Program-made: the position numbers and the translations under genes | The notes under the pieces: model-generated | The model's database searches: none | What the model was told of the DNA's origin: nothing | The model's input: only the letters and a program-made list of their open reading frames with translations | Shown: in pieces, positions 52,087-62,774 of the stretch | Numbering within the stretch: position 1 is the stretch's first letter | Layout: each line of letters begins with the position of its first letter | DNA from: Eustoma russellianum | Taxonomy: Eukaryota; Streptophyta; Magnoliopsida; Gentianales; Gentianaceae | DNA length: 64,000 nucleotides | Reading direction: 5' to 3' | NCBI GenBank assembly: GCA_036186865.1 | Contig: AP025067.1 | Coordinates: forward strand, 8,790,981 to 8,854,980

Positions 52087-53020
52087 ATGCAGCCGCCTTG
52101 AGGATTGTAGCCGCGATCCTTTGCCTCAGTCCGGCCGATTCTTCTTGGTTGAATATCATGCAACACAAAGTCACCAACTATAAAGGAGTCCCCGCCATCA
52201 GTTTTACACTAGTTGAGATCACGGCCTTGACGGATTCATTGGCCATTGTTTGGTAGGTACCTTCTAGTATGGCAGGCCACGGCTTGAGGCAATTCGCCAC
52301 TGATTTGATAAAGTCGGCTTCTCTGGAGGTATGGAAATCCGTTTACTCAATTCCACACATATATTGATCAAATATGATCATGAAGCAGACTACATTCACT
52401 GTTTTGCACGATGCGTTTGGAATGTCCTAGGGTTTCATATGCCTATAATAAGTGGTCTTACGATTTTGATCCAAAATTAGATACTCTCGTTGTCTAAAAT
52501 TATATGCGTATAAAAATATGGTGTTACATATATAGATCTCCGTGCCTGGACTATCGATTTACCTTCACAAAACTGAAGCGCTATTTGAAATAGCTAGGTT
52601 GGCAGGTACGCCATTGAAGGCGGATAATGCAACCACAAACTTGCTGCGTCTTTCAGTTGCTCGAGTCTGCGTTGAAATTGATGTGTCGAAGGAATTGCCA
52701 TCACGCGTTTATATTCAAAGTCATGATTTTCATTTTTTACAACAAATTGATTATGAAGAAAAAACCAACCTATTGTTCTAAATTCCGTGTCCTCGGACAT
52801 AGTCTAACATCTTGTAAGAAGAATGCACAACATATTATTCCAGGGGATATGGAAGTTCCAGCGAATGCAAAAAAAGAAGGGAGACAACCGGATCCATCAG
52901 CGCAGAGATGGACTCCAAAGAAAGACAAAATAGTAGTCGATGATGGCTTACGTCCTACTGAGATGCCGCAAGAACTGGTGCAAGGAAGTATGCAGACACA
53001 TGCAGAATAGACTATTATGG
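52087..53020 (+). pseudogene. LINE F ORF1 (DUF4283-like, damaged knuckle)
   Basis: Aligns with LINE A ORF1: NYKGVPAISFTLVEITALTD, VPGLSIYLHKTEALFEIARL, LSVARVCVEIDVSKELPSRV. The position of the LINE A start codon reads TTG here (about 52099), so an in-frame start is lost. The knuckle YCSKFRVLGHSLTSC at about 52770-52815 has Phe in place of the second Cys. Frameshifts near 52250 and 52780. Confidence 0.82.
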
Positions 53021-53121
53021 AGTTACCCGTTGAGGCTTCTAAGCCGTAAGAGGACGAACTGATACGGTGAGATATAGACGCTGCGGCCCCTCAGTTGGAT
53101 GTTCTTTAGAATATTACAACT

Positions 53122-53385
53122 GTGCAGGATGTCTCAAGACTCATTTCATCACCTTATGATCCCTTGCAGCGTGAGGTAGATAGGCAGCATCAAAATTATA
53201 GACATGCCTCTGACTATGAAGCTTTGGCAGCCGTTACATTTGAAGAGGATCAAGATCTACATCGCGTAGCACAAGAATTGCACACCGATTTAGTAGCATT
53301 CAGGGTATGGCCGAACAATCCTCAACTGGAGTGGATGTCAATGACCCTTCTTTCATCTGTTCATTGCATGGACTGGTTGATATAG
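53122..53385 (+). pseudogene. LINE F ORF1 C-terminal acidic tail
   Basis: An 87-codon frame (DVSRLISSPYDPLQREVD, YEALAAVTFEEDQDLHRVAQ) after the knuckle. It corresponds in position to the acidic tail of LINE A ORF1 (10762-11166). No known domain. Confidence 0.5.
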
Positions 53386-53484
53386 CAAGAAACGACATCG
53401 CACTAAGAAAAATGATATGCCTCGCCCTCCACCATCCACCATAGTTACCTGGTTGGCTTCAAGCTTGGATCCGCCCTCTCCTCA

Positions 53485-54130
53485 ATGAATCCCTTGACCT
53501 GCAATTTGCGGTGCGTATGCACCTCCCTGAATAGAGTACAATATTTAGTGCCTAAGTATCAACTTCACATACTTTTTTTGATTAAGCCTAAGTTGCCGTG
53601 AGAAAAATTGGAATACTATAGCCTTTAAATCGGTTTTACTAAAGCAGCCTCTTCCATAGATAGTAAAATCTAGGTTTTTTGGATCACTTCGCTATTGCAC
53701 AATATCACGATCACTCATGGAATCTGGAATCTTCTCTTTGCTTCCAATGGATACCACCATGGAAGTTTTTCTGGTGGACAACCATTTACAAAAAATATAC
53801 AGTGATAGCTCGCTGGGCCTTTTGGGCAGATCTGCTTTCTTTCTTGCAAGTGGATGGTTGGGGGTGATTTAAATACTTTCTTAACCCTGGATGAGCACAA
53901 GGGTGCATCGACTCTGTCACTGCGACAACTAGCCGATTTTAATCAGTGGATATATGACACGGGATTGATGGGTTCGCCTTTTCAATGTTCCCAAGACATT
54001 TGACCTGATGGTCGCGGCCTCGGCAGGTTATGTCGGTGCCTTGATCATATTCTCTGTTCCGCAAGTTTCTATAAGGCATTTGACACTTTACTTATTCAGC
54101 ACTTGAAATCATGCTCTGCTTTTACTCACA
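53485..54130 (+). pseudogene. LINE F ORF2 endonuclease
   Basis: The start MNPLTCNLRCVCTSLNRVQY aligns with LINE A ORF2 (MDALLWNVRGVSTSL), with the WNVRG motif changed to CNLRC. GGDLNTFLTLDEHKG (the Asp-Asn catalytic motif) is at about 53857, and GRGLGRLCRCLDHILCSASF near 54010 is the RRIDRVL-type block. Stops and frameshifts throughout. Confidence 0.82.
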
Positions 54131-55660
54131 TGCCCTGATTCTGATATGAATGGACCTCGATATTTTCGTTTTCTGGATATATGGATGTGTCATCCTAATT
54201 TTCGTGACTTTATTCGACATTCTTGGAATGAGTATCCAACAACAGGAGGAATGCGCGACTTCTATAATAAATTATGCAGGTTGAAGGATGATTTCAGAAA
54301 CTGGAATGAGACGGTATTTGTCAATGTTTTTGATGCGGTATCGGAAGCCAAGGCAAAAGTGGTGAAGGCTAAGACACTGTATGATTCAGCTCCAATAGCT
54401 GCGAATCGTGAGACTTACCATTGGGCAAAGGCGCAACTTCTACAGGAACAAACACGTGTATGTTAGTATTGGCAGCAGAAAGCTCGGGTTCACTGTTGTA
54501 GGAAGGTGATGCCAATACAACATATTTTGACAATATTTTCAAAGATCGTCGCCGCAAACTAAGAATTGCTTGTATTATACCTGCTGAGGGTGTTGAGTCT
54601 TTGACAGACTTAGACATATAGAATGAGGCTGCAAAGTCTTATGCACGTCTGTTTGCCACTGAGCCTACAACAAATTATGAGTCTATTCTTCAGTATATAC
54701 CATCAATGCTAACGTCTGAAGATAACATGCCCTTGCTCGCAATACTGCATCTGACAGAAGTTAAAGAGGCAGTTTGGGCTTTAAGCCCTACTAGTGTTGC
54801 TGGTTTGGATGGCTATCATGGTCAATTCTATCATGATTATTGGGATATAATCAGTCAGGACGTGTTAAAAGCCGTTGAAGCATTTTTCCTTGGAGTGAGA
54901 GTTCCAACGGCAATGGCGGCATCGCTGATCACTTTTATACCAAAGGTACCGTGTCCAGTGTCTTTCCCTTATTTTTGTCCTATTGCCTTACAAAATTCAT
55001 TTCAAAAGTCATGACATGCATACTCTCTTCTCGGATTGGAGTCCTTCTTCCTCGATTAATTTTGCCTGAGCAGGCTGGTTTTATGCCAGACCGTGGTATA
55101 GCCAAGCAGATATTGATGGCTAAAGAGATGGTACTTCTGTTGGATAGACCGCATCGTGGGGGTCGAGCTATGATCAAATTGGGCATGGCTAAGGCATTAG
55201 TTCAGGTGAGTTGGGACTATCTTGAGCATCTACTATTACGAATGGGTTTTCAGGCTTTTTTCATTAGTCTTATTCTGAATAATTTAGCGGCCACTAAATG
55301 CTCGGTTTTAGTTAATGGTAAACCATGTGGTTTCATTAGTACTGGTCGAGGAGTCAAACAAGGTGATCCGTTATCTCTTCAATTATTTATTCTTGCCTCA
55401 GCATGATTCGGTATAGGCCTGAACTCATTGGTGGAGTGCTCTTGGATTCGAGGATTTGAGGAGAGCCGAGTGGCCACACCATCTCATTTGGGATATGCAG
55501 ATGGTTTGCTTATATTTCTTTCGGCCTCGGCGCATAACTTACGATGTTTTACTGAATCTCTACAGCAATATCAGCCGGCATCTTGACAGCAGGTAAATTT
55601 TCACAAGAGCCTGGTGGTTGTAATCAATAATCATTCAAGTAGTCAGACAGCAGAATTGTT
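54131..55660 (+). pseudogene. LINE F reverse transcriptase with mutated active sites
   Basis: Frame 54146-54466: YFRFLDIWMCHPNFRDFIRH linker. RT: NEAAKSYARLF, VAGLDGYHGQFYHDYW, EQAGFMPDRGIAKQILMAKE, then KLGMAKALVQVSWDYLEHLL where catalytic Asp of LDM is Gly, SVLVNGKPCGFISTGRGVKQ with GDPLS intact, and GYADGLLIFL where the second Asp of the YADD site is Gly. Two of the three catalytic carboxylates are therefore lost. Confidence 0.9.
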
Positions 55661-56623
55661 AGGCATGCGGTTGTCTACCCATCCTATGCGATACTTGGGG
55701 GGGCTCTGATTCATCGTGGTATATACTGCACGACACACTGTACCTCATTGTAAAATCATTTTGAAGCCCGATTGACTGGATAGGAAAATCAGCTATTAAG
55801 TACGACAGGCCGCTTGACACTCGTTCATTCTGTTCTATCGGCAATTCCTTTGCACTTGTTTGCTGTCTCTAGGCTGCCGCGTAGTGTCATCGCAGAGTTG
55901 GAGAGGAAAATTGCACGTTTTTTCTGGCCTGGTAAACATCCATAGAGATCTTGGCAGGATATATACTTTCCCACGGAAGAGGGTGGACTCGGAGTATGAT
56001 CATTATCAGCATTGCAAAAAGCTTATGAGTGTAAGATGTGGTGGTCCTACCATCAATGCTCCACAGTTTGGGCGAAATTCATTGGACAAAAATATGGTAC
56101 TCGCACACATAATCATGCATTGCTCTATGACTCTCCCGACTGGAAACATATTTGTCGGATTCATTCATTTTGTAAGTGCTAAATACATGTGGGACAGGCA
56201 GGCCTCAATTGGAATTCGGATGCAAACGACCAATTTTCGCTAAAGAGTGCATATGAGGAGTGTCGAGCATCGCGAGCAACACTACATTCTTGTCGGTATA
56301 TATGGTGGGCAGGGGTATCGCAATCATCTAAATGTTTATGTGGAAATTAAGCTTCCGGGCATAGACGGTTCCAGACAATGTTTGTTCATTTTCCGTGGAT
56401 TATCCAACGATTTGCCCGTTTTGCTCGCAGTCGACTAGTGAGTTGAATCATCTATTCCTACGTTGCCCGCCGTTCGATTATATATGGCAGAGATACGCTC
56501 TTCTTTTAAATGGCCCGACCACTCTCCATACATCATTACGATCTCATCTCATGAGTTGGTGGCTTACGTCTTCTACTAGTACTATCTGGGGAGAACTCAG
56601 AGTGGTGAGAACACATGCAATAT
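55661..56623 (+). pseudogene. LINE F RT thumb and zinc-binding domain
   Basis: LGMRLSTHPMRYLGG, thumb LHLFAVSRLPRSVIAELERK (several frames), WQDIYFPTEEGGLGV-type sequence near 55950, and CPFCSQSTSELNHLFLRCPP near 56415 with all zinc ligands. SHLMSWWLTSSTSTIWGELR is the last block before the LARD. Confidence 0.82.
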
Positions 56624-57662
56624 TGTTATACCCCGTGCACTGAGGGTGCAAAGGAAAACGGAAAAAAAAAACAAACAAAGATAAAAACCCTAAGAAACCT
56701 AATGTGAGTAGGAAAGTGAATAAGATAAATCTTATTGAATTAAATACAAATCCTAATTACATTAGAATAAGGTTACCTAAATATCCTAAGATTCTACCTA
56801 AACCTAACCTATATCTATACCTACACATCACACAATTCGTACCCTAAAACTAAACAAAATCGGCAGCCCCATAGTCCCAACAAACTGCCGACATCACTTA
56901 GGAAGGAAACCACCAATATTTTCTCAAAAAAATTTGTACCTTATTCTGTCCTCCATAAACTTCAATACAGCAGCCTTATATTTTTTTCAAGAATTGCAAC
57001 AATCTGCCGCAGCACTAGGAAGCCCAAAAGCAATAATTTTTGGGTCATTCAACCTCCAATTCTTAGTATATCGCGTATAATCGAGACACGAGGCAAGTAT
57101 CTTTGATATATTTGTTATGCTTCTACAAAGTTATTATGCTATTTTCATATCAAATCGGATCATGCATTCGTAATTGTGTTTTTTATAGATGGTTATATAT
57201 ATGTGTAATTGTTATAATTATAAATATATATAGAACGTCGATGTCCGCATCGCTTAAATATATTAATAAGTTTGAGGAATCAAAAAAAAATTGTTCCATG
57301 CTGTATACTGAAATTCGCTGGAATAGGTGTAAATATATATTAAATAATGATTAACTGCAATATATTTATATAACGATGCATGAATGTGATGGCTGCTGTG
57401 GTCATTCGTGCATAAAGGAAATCAAAGATTGCTGATAGATGCATGCATGTTGAAAAAAAGGGATTGGTTGTAAGTTTTCTTTTTCATGAGAATTTTGGAG
57501 TCCGAAAGTTGCAGGGAAAAAAAAAATTAAATTAATTAATACTTTGAAAACTTGTGCTTGGTTAGTGAATATATGATTTGTATTATATATATTATTTGTA
57601 AAATATATTGATATGAATATATATATATAGGTGTGTAGTTTATTTAGAAAGGAAGGATTTGC

Positions 57663-57672
57663 NNNNNNNNNN
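57663..57672. other. Sequence gap (10 N), probable unmerged contig overlap
   Basis: The roughly 45 bases before the gap (ending GGAAGGATTTGC) are repeated right after it. The 3' LTR has this stretch once (about 63769-63812) without interruption. Confidence 0.9.
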
Positions 57673-58370
57673 AATATATATATAGGTGTGTAGTTTATTT
57701 AGAAAGGAAGGATTTGCCCAACACTAAGCATATAGGTCAGCAGGGTTGGGAAGAAGAGATTTCGCGTAGGAAGTTAGTTCGTCAAAAAGGTAGGTGCCTC
57801 TTCCCCCCTCAAACGGATATGATTCATGCATGCTTTGATGGTATACTAATGTGTTTCGTTGTTTAATTGTTTAAGTTGTAAATTTTGTTTCGTTGTTTTG
57901 ATTTGTTTAATTTGTTAATTTGGTATATGTTGGAAAGCATGAGATATATTGTTTGTGGCTGCTATGTGCGTGTATGTGTGTGAATTTGATGGTATGATTG
58001 AATCGAAAACAAAATACCCTTACAGAATTGGAAAAAAAAAGGGAACTTTTACATTAGAAGCATTTAAAAAAAGTTGTGTGTTGGCCTTAGAATAGGTTCC
58101 TATAGACTGGAAATAGGAGAAAATGGGGGTTGGGATCGAAAAACAAATCACAGCGCGGGTTGCCACTGGTGGAACATCCAATTAAATGAATAAATAAACA
58201 ATTAAATTTAAGCAGAGAACAGGCCGGCCAACGGACCGGGTCAACTGGCCAGCGGGTCGGACCGAAGGCGGCCCATTACTCTCTCAAACAAAAAAATGTA
58301 TATGGTCTGGCAGATCAGGCCAGGAAAACATAATTACATATCAATAAGAATTCAAATAAATTCAAGAAAT

Positions 58371-58379
58371 ATAAAAGGT
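58371..58379 (+). promoter_or_regulatory. Candidate TATA box of the LARD
   Basis: TATAAAAGG in an AT-rich setting. If used, transcription would begin near 58400 and the hairpin array would be in the RNA leader. Weak on its own, because AT-rich runs are frequent here. Confidence 0.35.
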
Positions 58380-58593
58380 TAAAATTAAATTATTTTCACT
58401 TAATTTCTGAAGTTTGGTAAATTTAAGTAATTAAAAATTAATAGTAATAAATAGAATTAAATAAGGGAAAATTAGTAGAAAATTCTAGAAAATTAGAACA
58501 AGCTAAGGAAAAATAAAAGGAATGCTAAATAACCACTTTCCAATATTCGTAAATTTTATGAAGCCAAATATTGAGTGCCGGAGATGGTGAGGA

Positions 58594-58955
58594 TGGGCGT
58601 ACGGGCCCCAGACGACTAGTGTTGAGTGCCGGAGTTGGTGAGGATGGGCGTACGGGCCCCAGGCGATTTTGTTGTTGCATTCATGGCACGTGCATTGCAT
58701 TGGGAGTGGGCTGAGATGTACGGGTCTCAGACGCTCGAGTGAAGAGGACCATGGTGTACGGGCCATGAGTATGTGATTATGATGGACCATGGTGTACGGG
58801 CCATGAGTATGTGATTATGATGGACCATGGTGTACGGGCCATGAGTATGTGATTATGGTGGATCGTGGTGCACGGGCCACGGGCATCGGTTGGGGTGGAT
58901 CGTGGTGCACGGGCCACGGGCATCCGCAAGGGTGGATTGTAGTGCACGGGCTACA
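58594..58955 (+). repeat. Array of nine hairpins with constant loop
   Basis: Loops CGTACGGG, TGTACGGG or TGCACGGG at 58598, 58649, 58717, 58755, 58793, 58831, 58869, 58906 and 58943. Stems: TGGG/CCC(C)A twice, CTGAGA/TCTCAG, CATGG/CCATG three times, CGTGG/CCACG twice, TGTAG/CTACA. Units 4-9 have a period of 37-38 bases. Confidence 0.9.
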
Positions 58956-59126
58956 GGCATCCAGTCAATCCCGGGATCATGCATTGCATATAGGTCTAGG
59001 GCATATTGCATGACATGATTCTTGTTGCGTGTGACACGTTATTTGAGCATGCATCACGTACTTGTGCATTTTTATGTGGAGTGCTTTACTTACCGCATTT
59101 ACTTTATCTGATGCATGTTATCTTAT

Positions 59127-59240
59127 ATTTATGTACTATGTGTTATATCATGTTATGTGCTATGTGTTATATCATGTTATGTGCTATGTGTTATATCATG
59201 TTATGTGCTATGTGTTATATCATGTTTATGTGCTATGTGG
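59127..59240 (+). repeat. 24-bp tandem repeat
   Basis: About four copies of TGTTATATCATGTTATGTGC plus TATG, the last with an inserted T. Because 24 is divisible by three, it gives a repetitive open frame that is not a gene. Confidence 0.92.
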
Positions 59241-59682
59241 CTATATCATTTCGGTATGTACGCTTTGTATTTGTTTGAGGCGGGCATCTACTGGGTGATT
59301 TCTGTCACTCACCCCTACTTCCCAGGTGAGCCGGATGAGGACTACGAGCACATCTTTGTTGAGGACGGGACGGACATAGCTGAGTGGGCTGGTTGATAGC
59401 TGCAGCTAGGATACGAGGGGAACTCTGCAGCTTATTTTTGGTAGTTATCTTTTGGGGATTTTCACAGACTTCTTTATTACTTTTATTATCAGGATTTTTA
59501 TTCAGTAATGTAATGATAATTATTGGAGTTTAATTTAAGTTATGATTTACGTTTCCGCGAGAAAAATTTCTACATCATTTCTGACATGTAAGAGATCGAT
59601 TTGACGCCTTGTATTCTCCTTAGTGAGATACGGCGGGTGCACTGTTCCCGATGCTAGGGCTCGGGAGCGGGGGCGCTACAGG

Positions 59683-59699
59683 TGGTATCAGAGCCGAGG
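59683..59699 (+). promoter_or_regulatory. LARD primer binding site
   Basis: TGGTATCAGAGCCGAGG directly after the 5' LTR (two-base spacer GG): a perfect initiator-Met-tRNA primer core. Confidence 0.93.
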
Positions 59700-59953
59700 C
59701 TTCAGATCCGCCTCGGAAACGCAGGGTTAACTAGCTCACTTAGACATAAGCTACAATCTTTTATAAAATTTTGATTTTACCCCTAATAAACAAAGTAGAC
59801 TTAAGATATGATCTTAGACCTAGGTTACGATCGGGTTATGGGAGGTGTGTGCCGATGGTGAGTTTTCCTTGTCTAACTATCGATTTATCGGCGTTCAACC
59901 TTGCAACTCATTACTGACTAATTCGATTTCTTTTCATGAATTGTAAGTACAGA

Positions 59954-60270
59954 AATGCCCCCACGACGTGAGCCAGCTCGAAATGGTAGTGAGATCACCA
60001 GAATCAGAGGATCATCCCCAAGCAGTTTAAGATGCCATAGTCGCCATGACCAACAGTAGCACAAGCTGCGGAGCTAGCATGCACCGTCTCCACCACCATC
60101 GCACCCGGACCTGAGATTCTTCGATAAGGAGATGCGGAGGAGTGATGACGCAGCATAATTGACATCACCGATCACTTGGATGTAATTTTGGAATGAGTTT
60201 AAGAAGTACTACGTGTTCGACAGTGCGACCTTTCAGAGCATGGCTCCATATCACGCGGAAGAATAGACTT
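59954..60270 (+). pseudogene. LARD gag remnant
   Basis: MPPRREPARNGSEITRIRG at 59954 is the usual chromovirus gag start; after frameshifts come FDKEMRRSDDAA and FWNEFKKYYVFDSATFQSM (the W..F...YF gag block) near 60190-60240. Nothing recognisable of gag follows. The gag is too damaged to be functional. Confidence 0.65.
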
Positions 60271-62736
60271 AGGCTATGATTTTAGAAAATTAAGTTCTCT
60301 TAAGAAATGATCTTAGACATAAGTGGTGATCTCAACATCAGGTGATGATTTGAACATAAGCACTGATCTTAGTCATAAGCTGTGATTATAAGCATTGAAC
60401 TTAGTAATAAGTAATGATTTTAGACGTAAGAAATGATGATACCAAATATCGATTCTAGAAATAAGTCATGACATTAGACCTAAGTGATGATCGGATAAGG
60501 GATATGTCCACTTATGCCTAGGGCGTCCCATACGATTTAAATTGATTGTAGTATCTAGGTGCTGATTATAACCCTTTGTATAATTCCTTAGATCCGACCA
60601 CGCTAACCCGATACCATTTCAGTAAATGAACTCGGTTCATGCCTCTATCTCGACATTAATGTCGGAACGCGACTAGGTCTAAGTGGGATCAGAGTTCCTA
60701 AGAAATGATTGATAGTAAAGCGAAGTACTAAGAAAGGGATTTATTAGTGTTATGATCAGTAGAGTCTAGCAAAGAATATCATAAAAATGGGTTTATAGTT
60801 GTGACTAAGATGTTGAATTGTAGAGTATCAAATAAGCCGAAGATATTAGTTCGATTAGGGATATTGATTGATAGTGATAAGCGAACAATACTAGAACGAG
60901 TATAGTGGAATAATAAAGAACTATGAATTTGAGTTAAGTGTTGATTCATAGAAGTACGCCAGGATTGATGCATCGAGTAGGCTTGAACTAAAATAGGGTA
61001 AGTATAAACATGTACTGATTGCTTTCAGGTGAGACCCAACTAAATTAAAATTAACGGTTGAAATTACCAAGTGAAGAAGTACGGTGGATCAGTGTGGCGC
61101 GCGGAAGCCTGATGAATTAGAATGCCCTAAGTCGATCAATAATTAGTATGTCATACTAGGATTGAATAACTTAAGTTAAGGTTTATAAGAAACGGTACAC
61201 AAGTGGATTTTTCATTGACATTAAAGGGTGATTTAGTTAAATTATACGAAGTATTGGACTATTATTTTTCAAGTAAAACGTTTTCGTATAAGCACGTACG
61301 CCAAGATACATTCTATATTTCAAAGGTATTTCAAAAAAAAAAAATTTTGCTGCTAAATATTTCAACTACTTCCACTTTTCTATATAGTCTATTACTTTAC
61401 AAGACTATATTCTTTTCCGAATTCTATAGCCACTTAATAGAATTTTGACTACCTCTGACAGAACTGATATATTTCAAAATATTGATTTTTCGAACAACGA
61501 TACATTTATATATTTCTTATATTAACTCTCGATTTTTGTTTAGCTAAATTTATTCTGCTAAAATTTATTGACTATCGATATTGCAAACATTTTACTCATT
61601 AAAAGCTTGTGAAGTTATGTATCTGCTTGCGATGAATTTATTTTGTGAAGCAGAAATAGTTTCAAAATATATATATACTTCTTTCAACAACAAAAAAAAA
61701 AGATGTATCTTACTCTAATTGTTTTATGAAACTTCCCAATTGTTGAGTTTTCAATTGTTATATTTTACGAAATAAAGCATAGCTTTCAAAATATATATTT
61801 CGTTGAAAAAAAAAGGCACTGCATTCACGTTTTTTTTAGAAAAAAAAAAAAGTTTTACAATTGTTGTGTCTCAATTGTTTTAAAGTAGTTTTAACCGTAA
61901 TATTTGCGAACCAGTTATATGATTGTTTTATAAATGGTCATTTGAGACACCAAGTTGCGAAACAACTGATATTTTGGTTGTGTGCTCACAAAAAAAAATT
62001 GAATGAATATTATTTTAAACAGTTAAAGCCATATTCCAATTTATAGCTACATAAGCTATTTTTCTTTTAAGTTGAAGAAAAATATGTCTATACACATACT
62101 TCGTATATTAGATTGTGGATGATATCTCTGAGAAAAGTAAAGACATGATCATAGAACTAGTTTGTAAGTATATAAGAATTGATTTTGGGAACTTGATCCT
62201 ATATTTATGAAGTGTAACGATTAATACATCGGAGGACTCGATGGATATTACTGATGGTCATGTAACTAGAGGATGAATCATAGATGATGTGTTTAAGAAT
62301 TCAGAATTGAAGAGTATATGTAACAAGTTGAATTATACACGTCCAGTGGTATAAGTGGAAGTCTATAAGTTGTAATTATAGAGAATTAAGTTAAAGATTA
62401 GAGTATGTCTAAGAACTGATTTTAGTGGGTTTCTGATGACCGTGGATATACGTATGATATCGACTGACAATTGGATTAGGAAACCTCCGGTACGGTGACA
62501 ATACCCCAAGCTTGATTCTAGAATTATAGAAAAGTAGCTTATGATTTTAAACAAGTGGATAACAATAGACTTAAAATTATCTTGTTAGTATACAAGAAAT
62601 GATTTTGAAGACTCAGTCATGTGTCGAGGAAGTATAGTGGTTAACAGACCAGAATACGCAATGGATACTTAGTATGGTCATTACCTAGGTAAATGGATCA
62701 AGTAAAACCATACTAAGTCGTTGATACACCATACGC
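60271..62736 (+). other. LARD internal non-coding region with degenerate repeats
   Basis: No pol domain. At 60297-60500 a motif of the form ATAAGTGATGATYTTAGAC recurs about every 20-40 bases. At 62160-62290 and 62581-62710 there is a diverged duplication of about 120 bases, 420 bases apart. The middle (61200-62060) is AT-rich with poly-A and poly-T runs. Confidence 0.75.
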
Positions 62737-62756
62737 AAGTTTCGAGGACGAAACTT
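62737..62756 (+). other. 8-bp perfect hairpin upstream of the LARD polypurine tract
   Basis: AAGTTTCG-AGGA-CGAAACTT. It overlaps the position of the AGGACGAA pol terminus in related Gypsy elements. Confidence 0.7.
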
Positions 62757-62760
62757 ATTG

Positions 62761-62774
62761 TAAGGAGGGAGGTA
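62761..62774 (+). promoter_or_regulatory. LARD polypurine tract
   Basis: TAAGGAGGGAGGTA immediately before the 3' LTR; expected plus-strand primer. Confidence 0.9.

Larger units (their letters stand above)
51940..56623 (+). mobile_element. LINE F: LINE with intact domain order, cut by the LARD
   Basis: 5' UTR, ORF1, ORF2 (endonuclease, RT, zinc-binding domain) on the plus strand. Its 5' end abuts a (TA)n run. The LARD interrupts it at 56623, so RNase H and the 3' UTR lie beyond the window. Frameshifts and active-site substitutions make it dead. Confidence 0.88.
56624..59680 (+). repeat. LARD 5' LTR
   Basis: About 3.06 kb including the 10-N gap. Contents: AT-rich first half; a GGCCGGCC-rich patch near 58220; hairpin array 58594-58955; 24-bp tandem repeat 59127-59240. 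A candidate TATA (TATAAAAGG) is at 58371. No coding frame is convincing. Confidence 0.92.

Noticed and set aside
57103..57354. An 83-codon frame present in both LARD LTRs (also 63254-63505)
   Set aside because: The two LTRs are nearly identical everywhere, so shared openness proves nothing; composition is AT-driven and no domain is visible.
58503..58790. A minus-strand His/Pro-rich frame over the hairpin array
   Set aside because: Created by the repeats GGGCGTACGGG and neighbours; no start context or domain.
58750..58860. Regularly spaced repeats that could suggest a CRISPR array
   Set aside because: Spacers are themselves nearly identical, the setting is a plant LTR, and repeats are hairpins with a constant loop and changing stems, the reverse of a CRISPR.
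59006..59298. Repetitive Cys/Tyr-rich open frames in the LARD LTR
   Set aside because: Produced by the 24-bp tandem repeat, which stays open in several frames because its length is a multiple of three.
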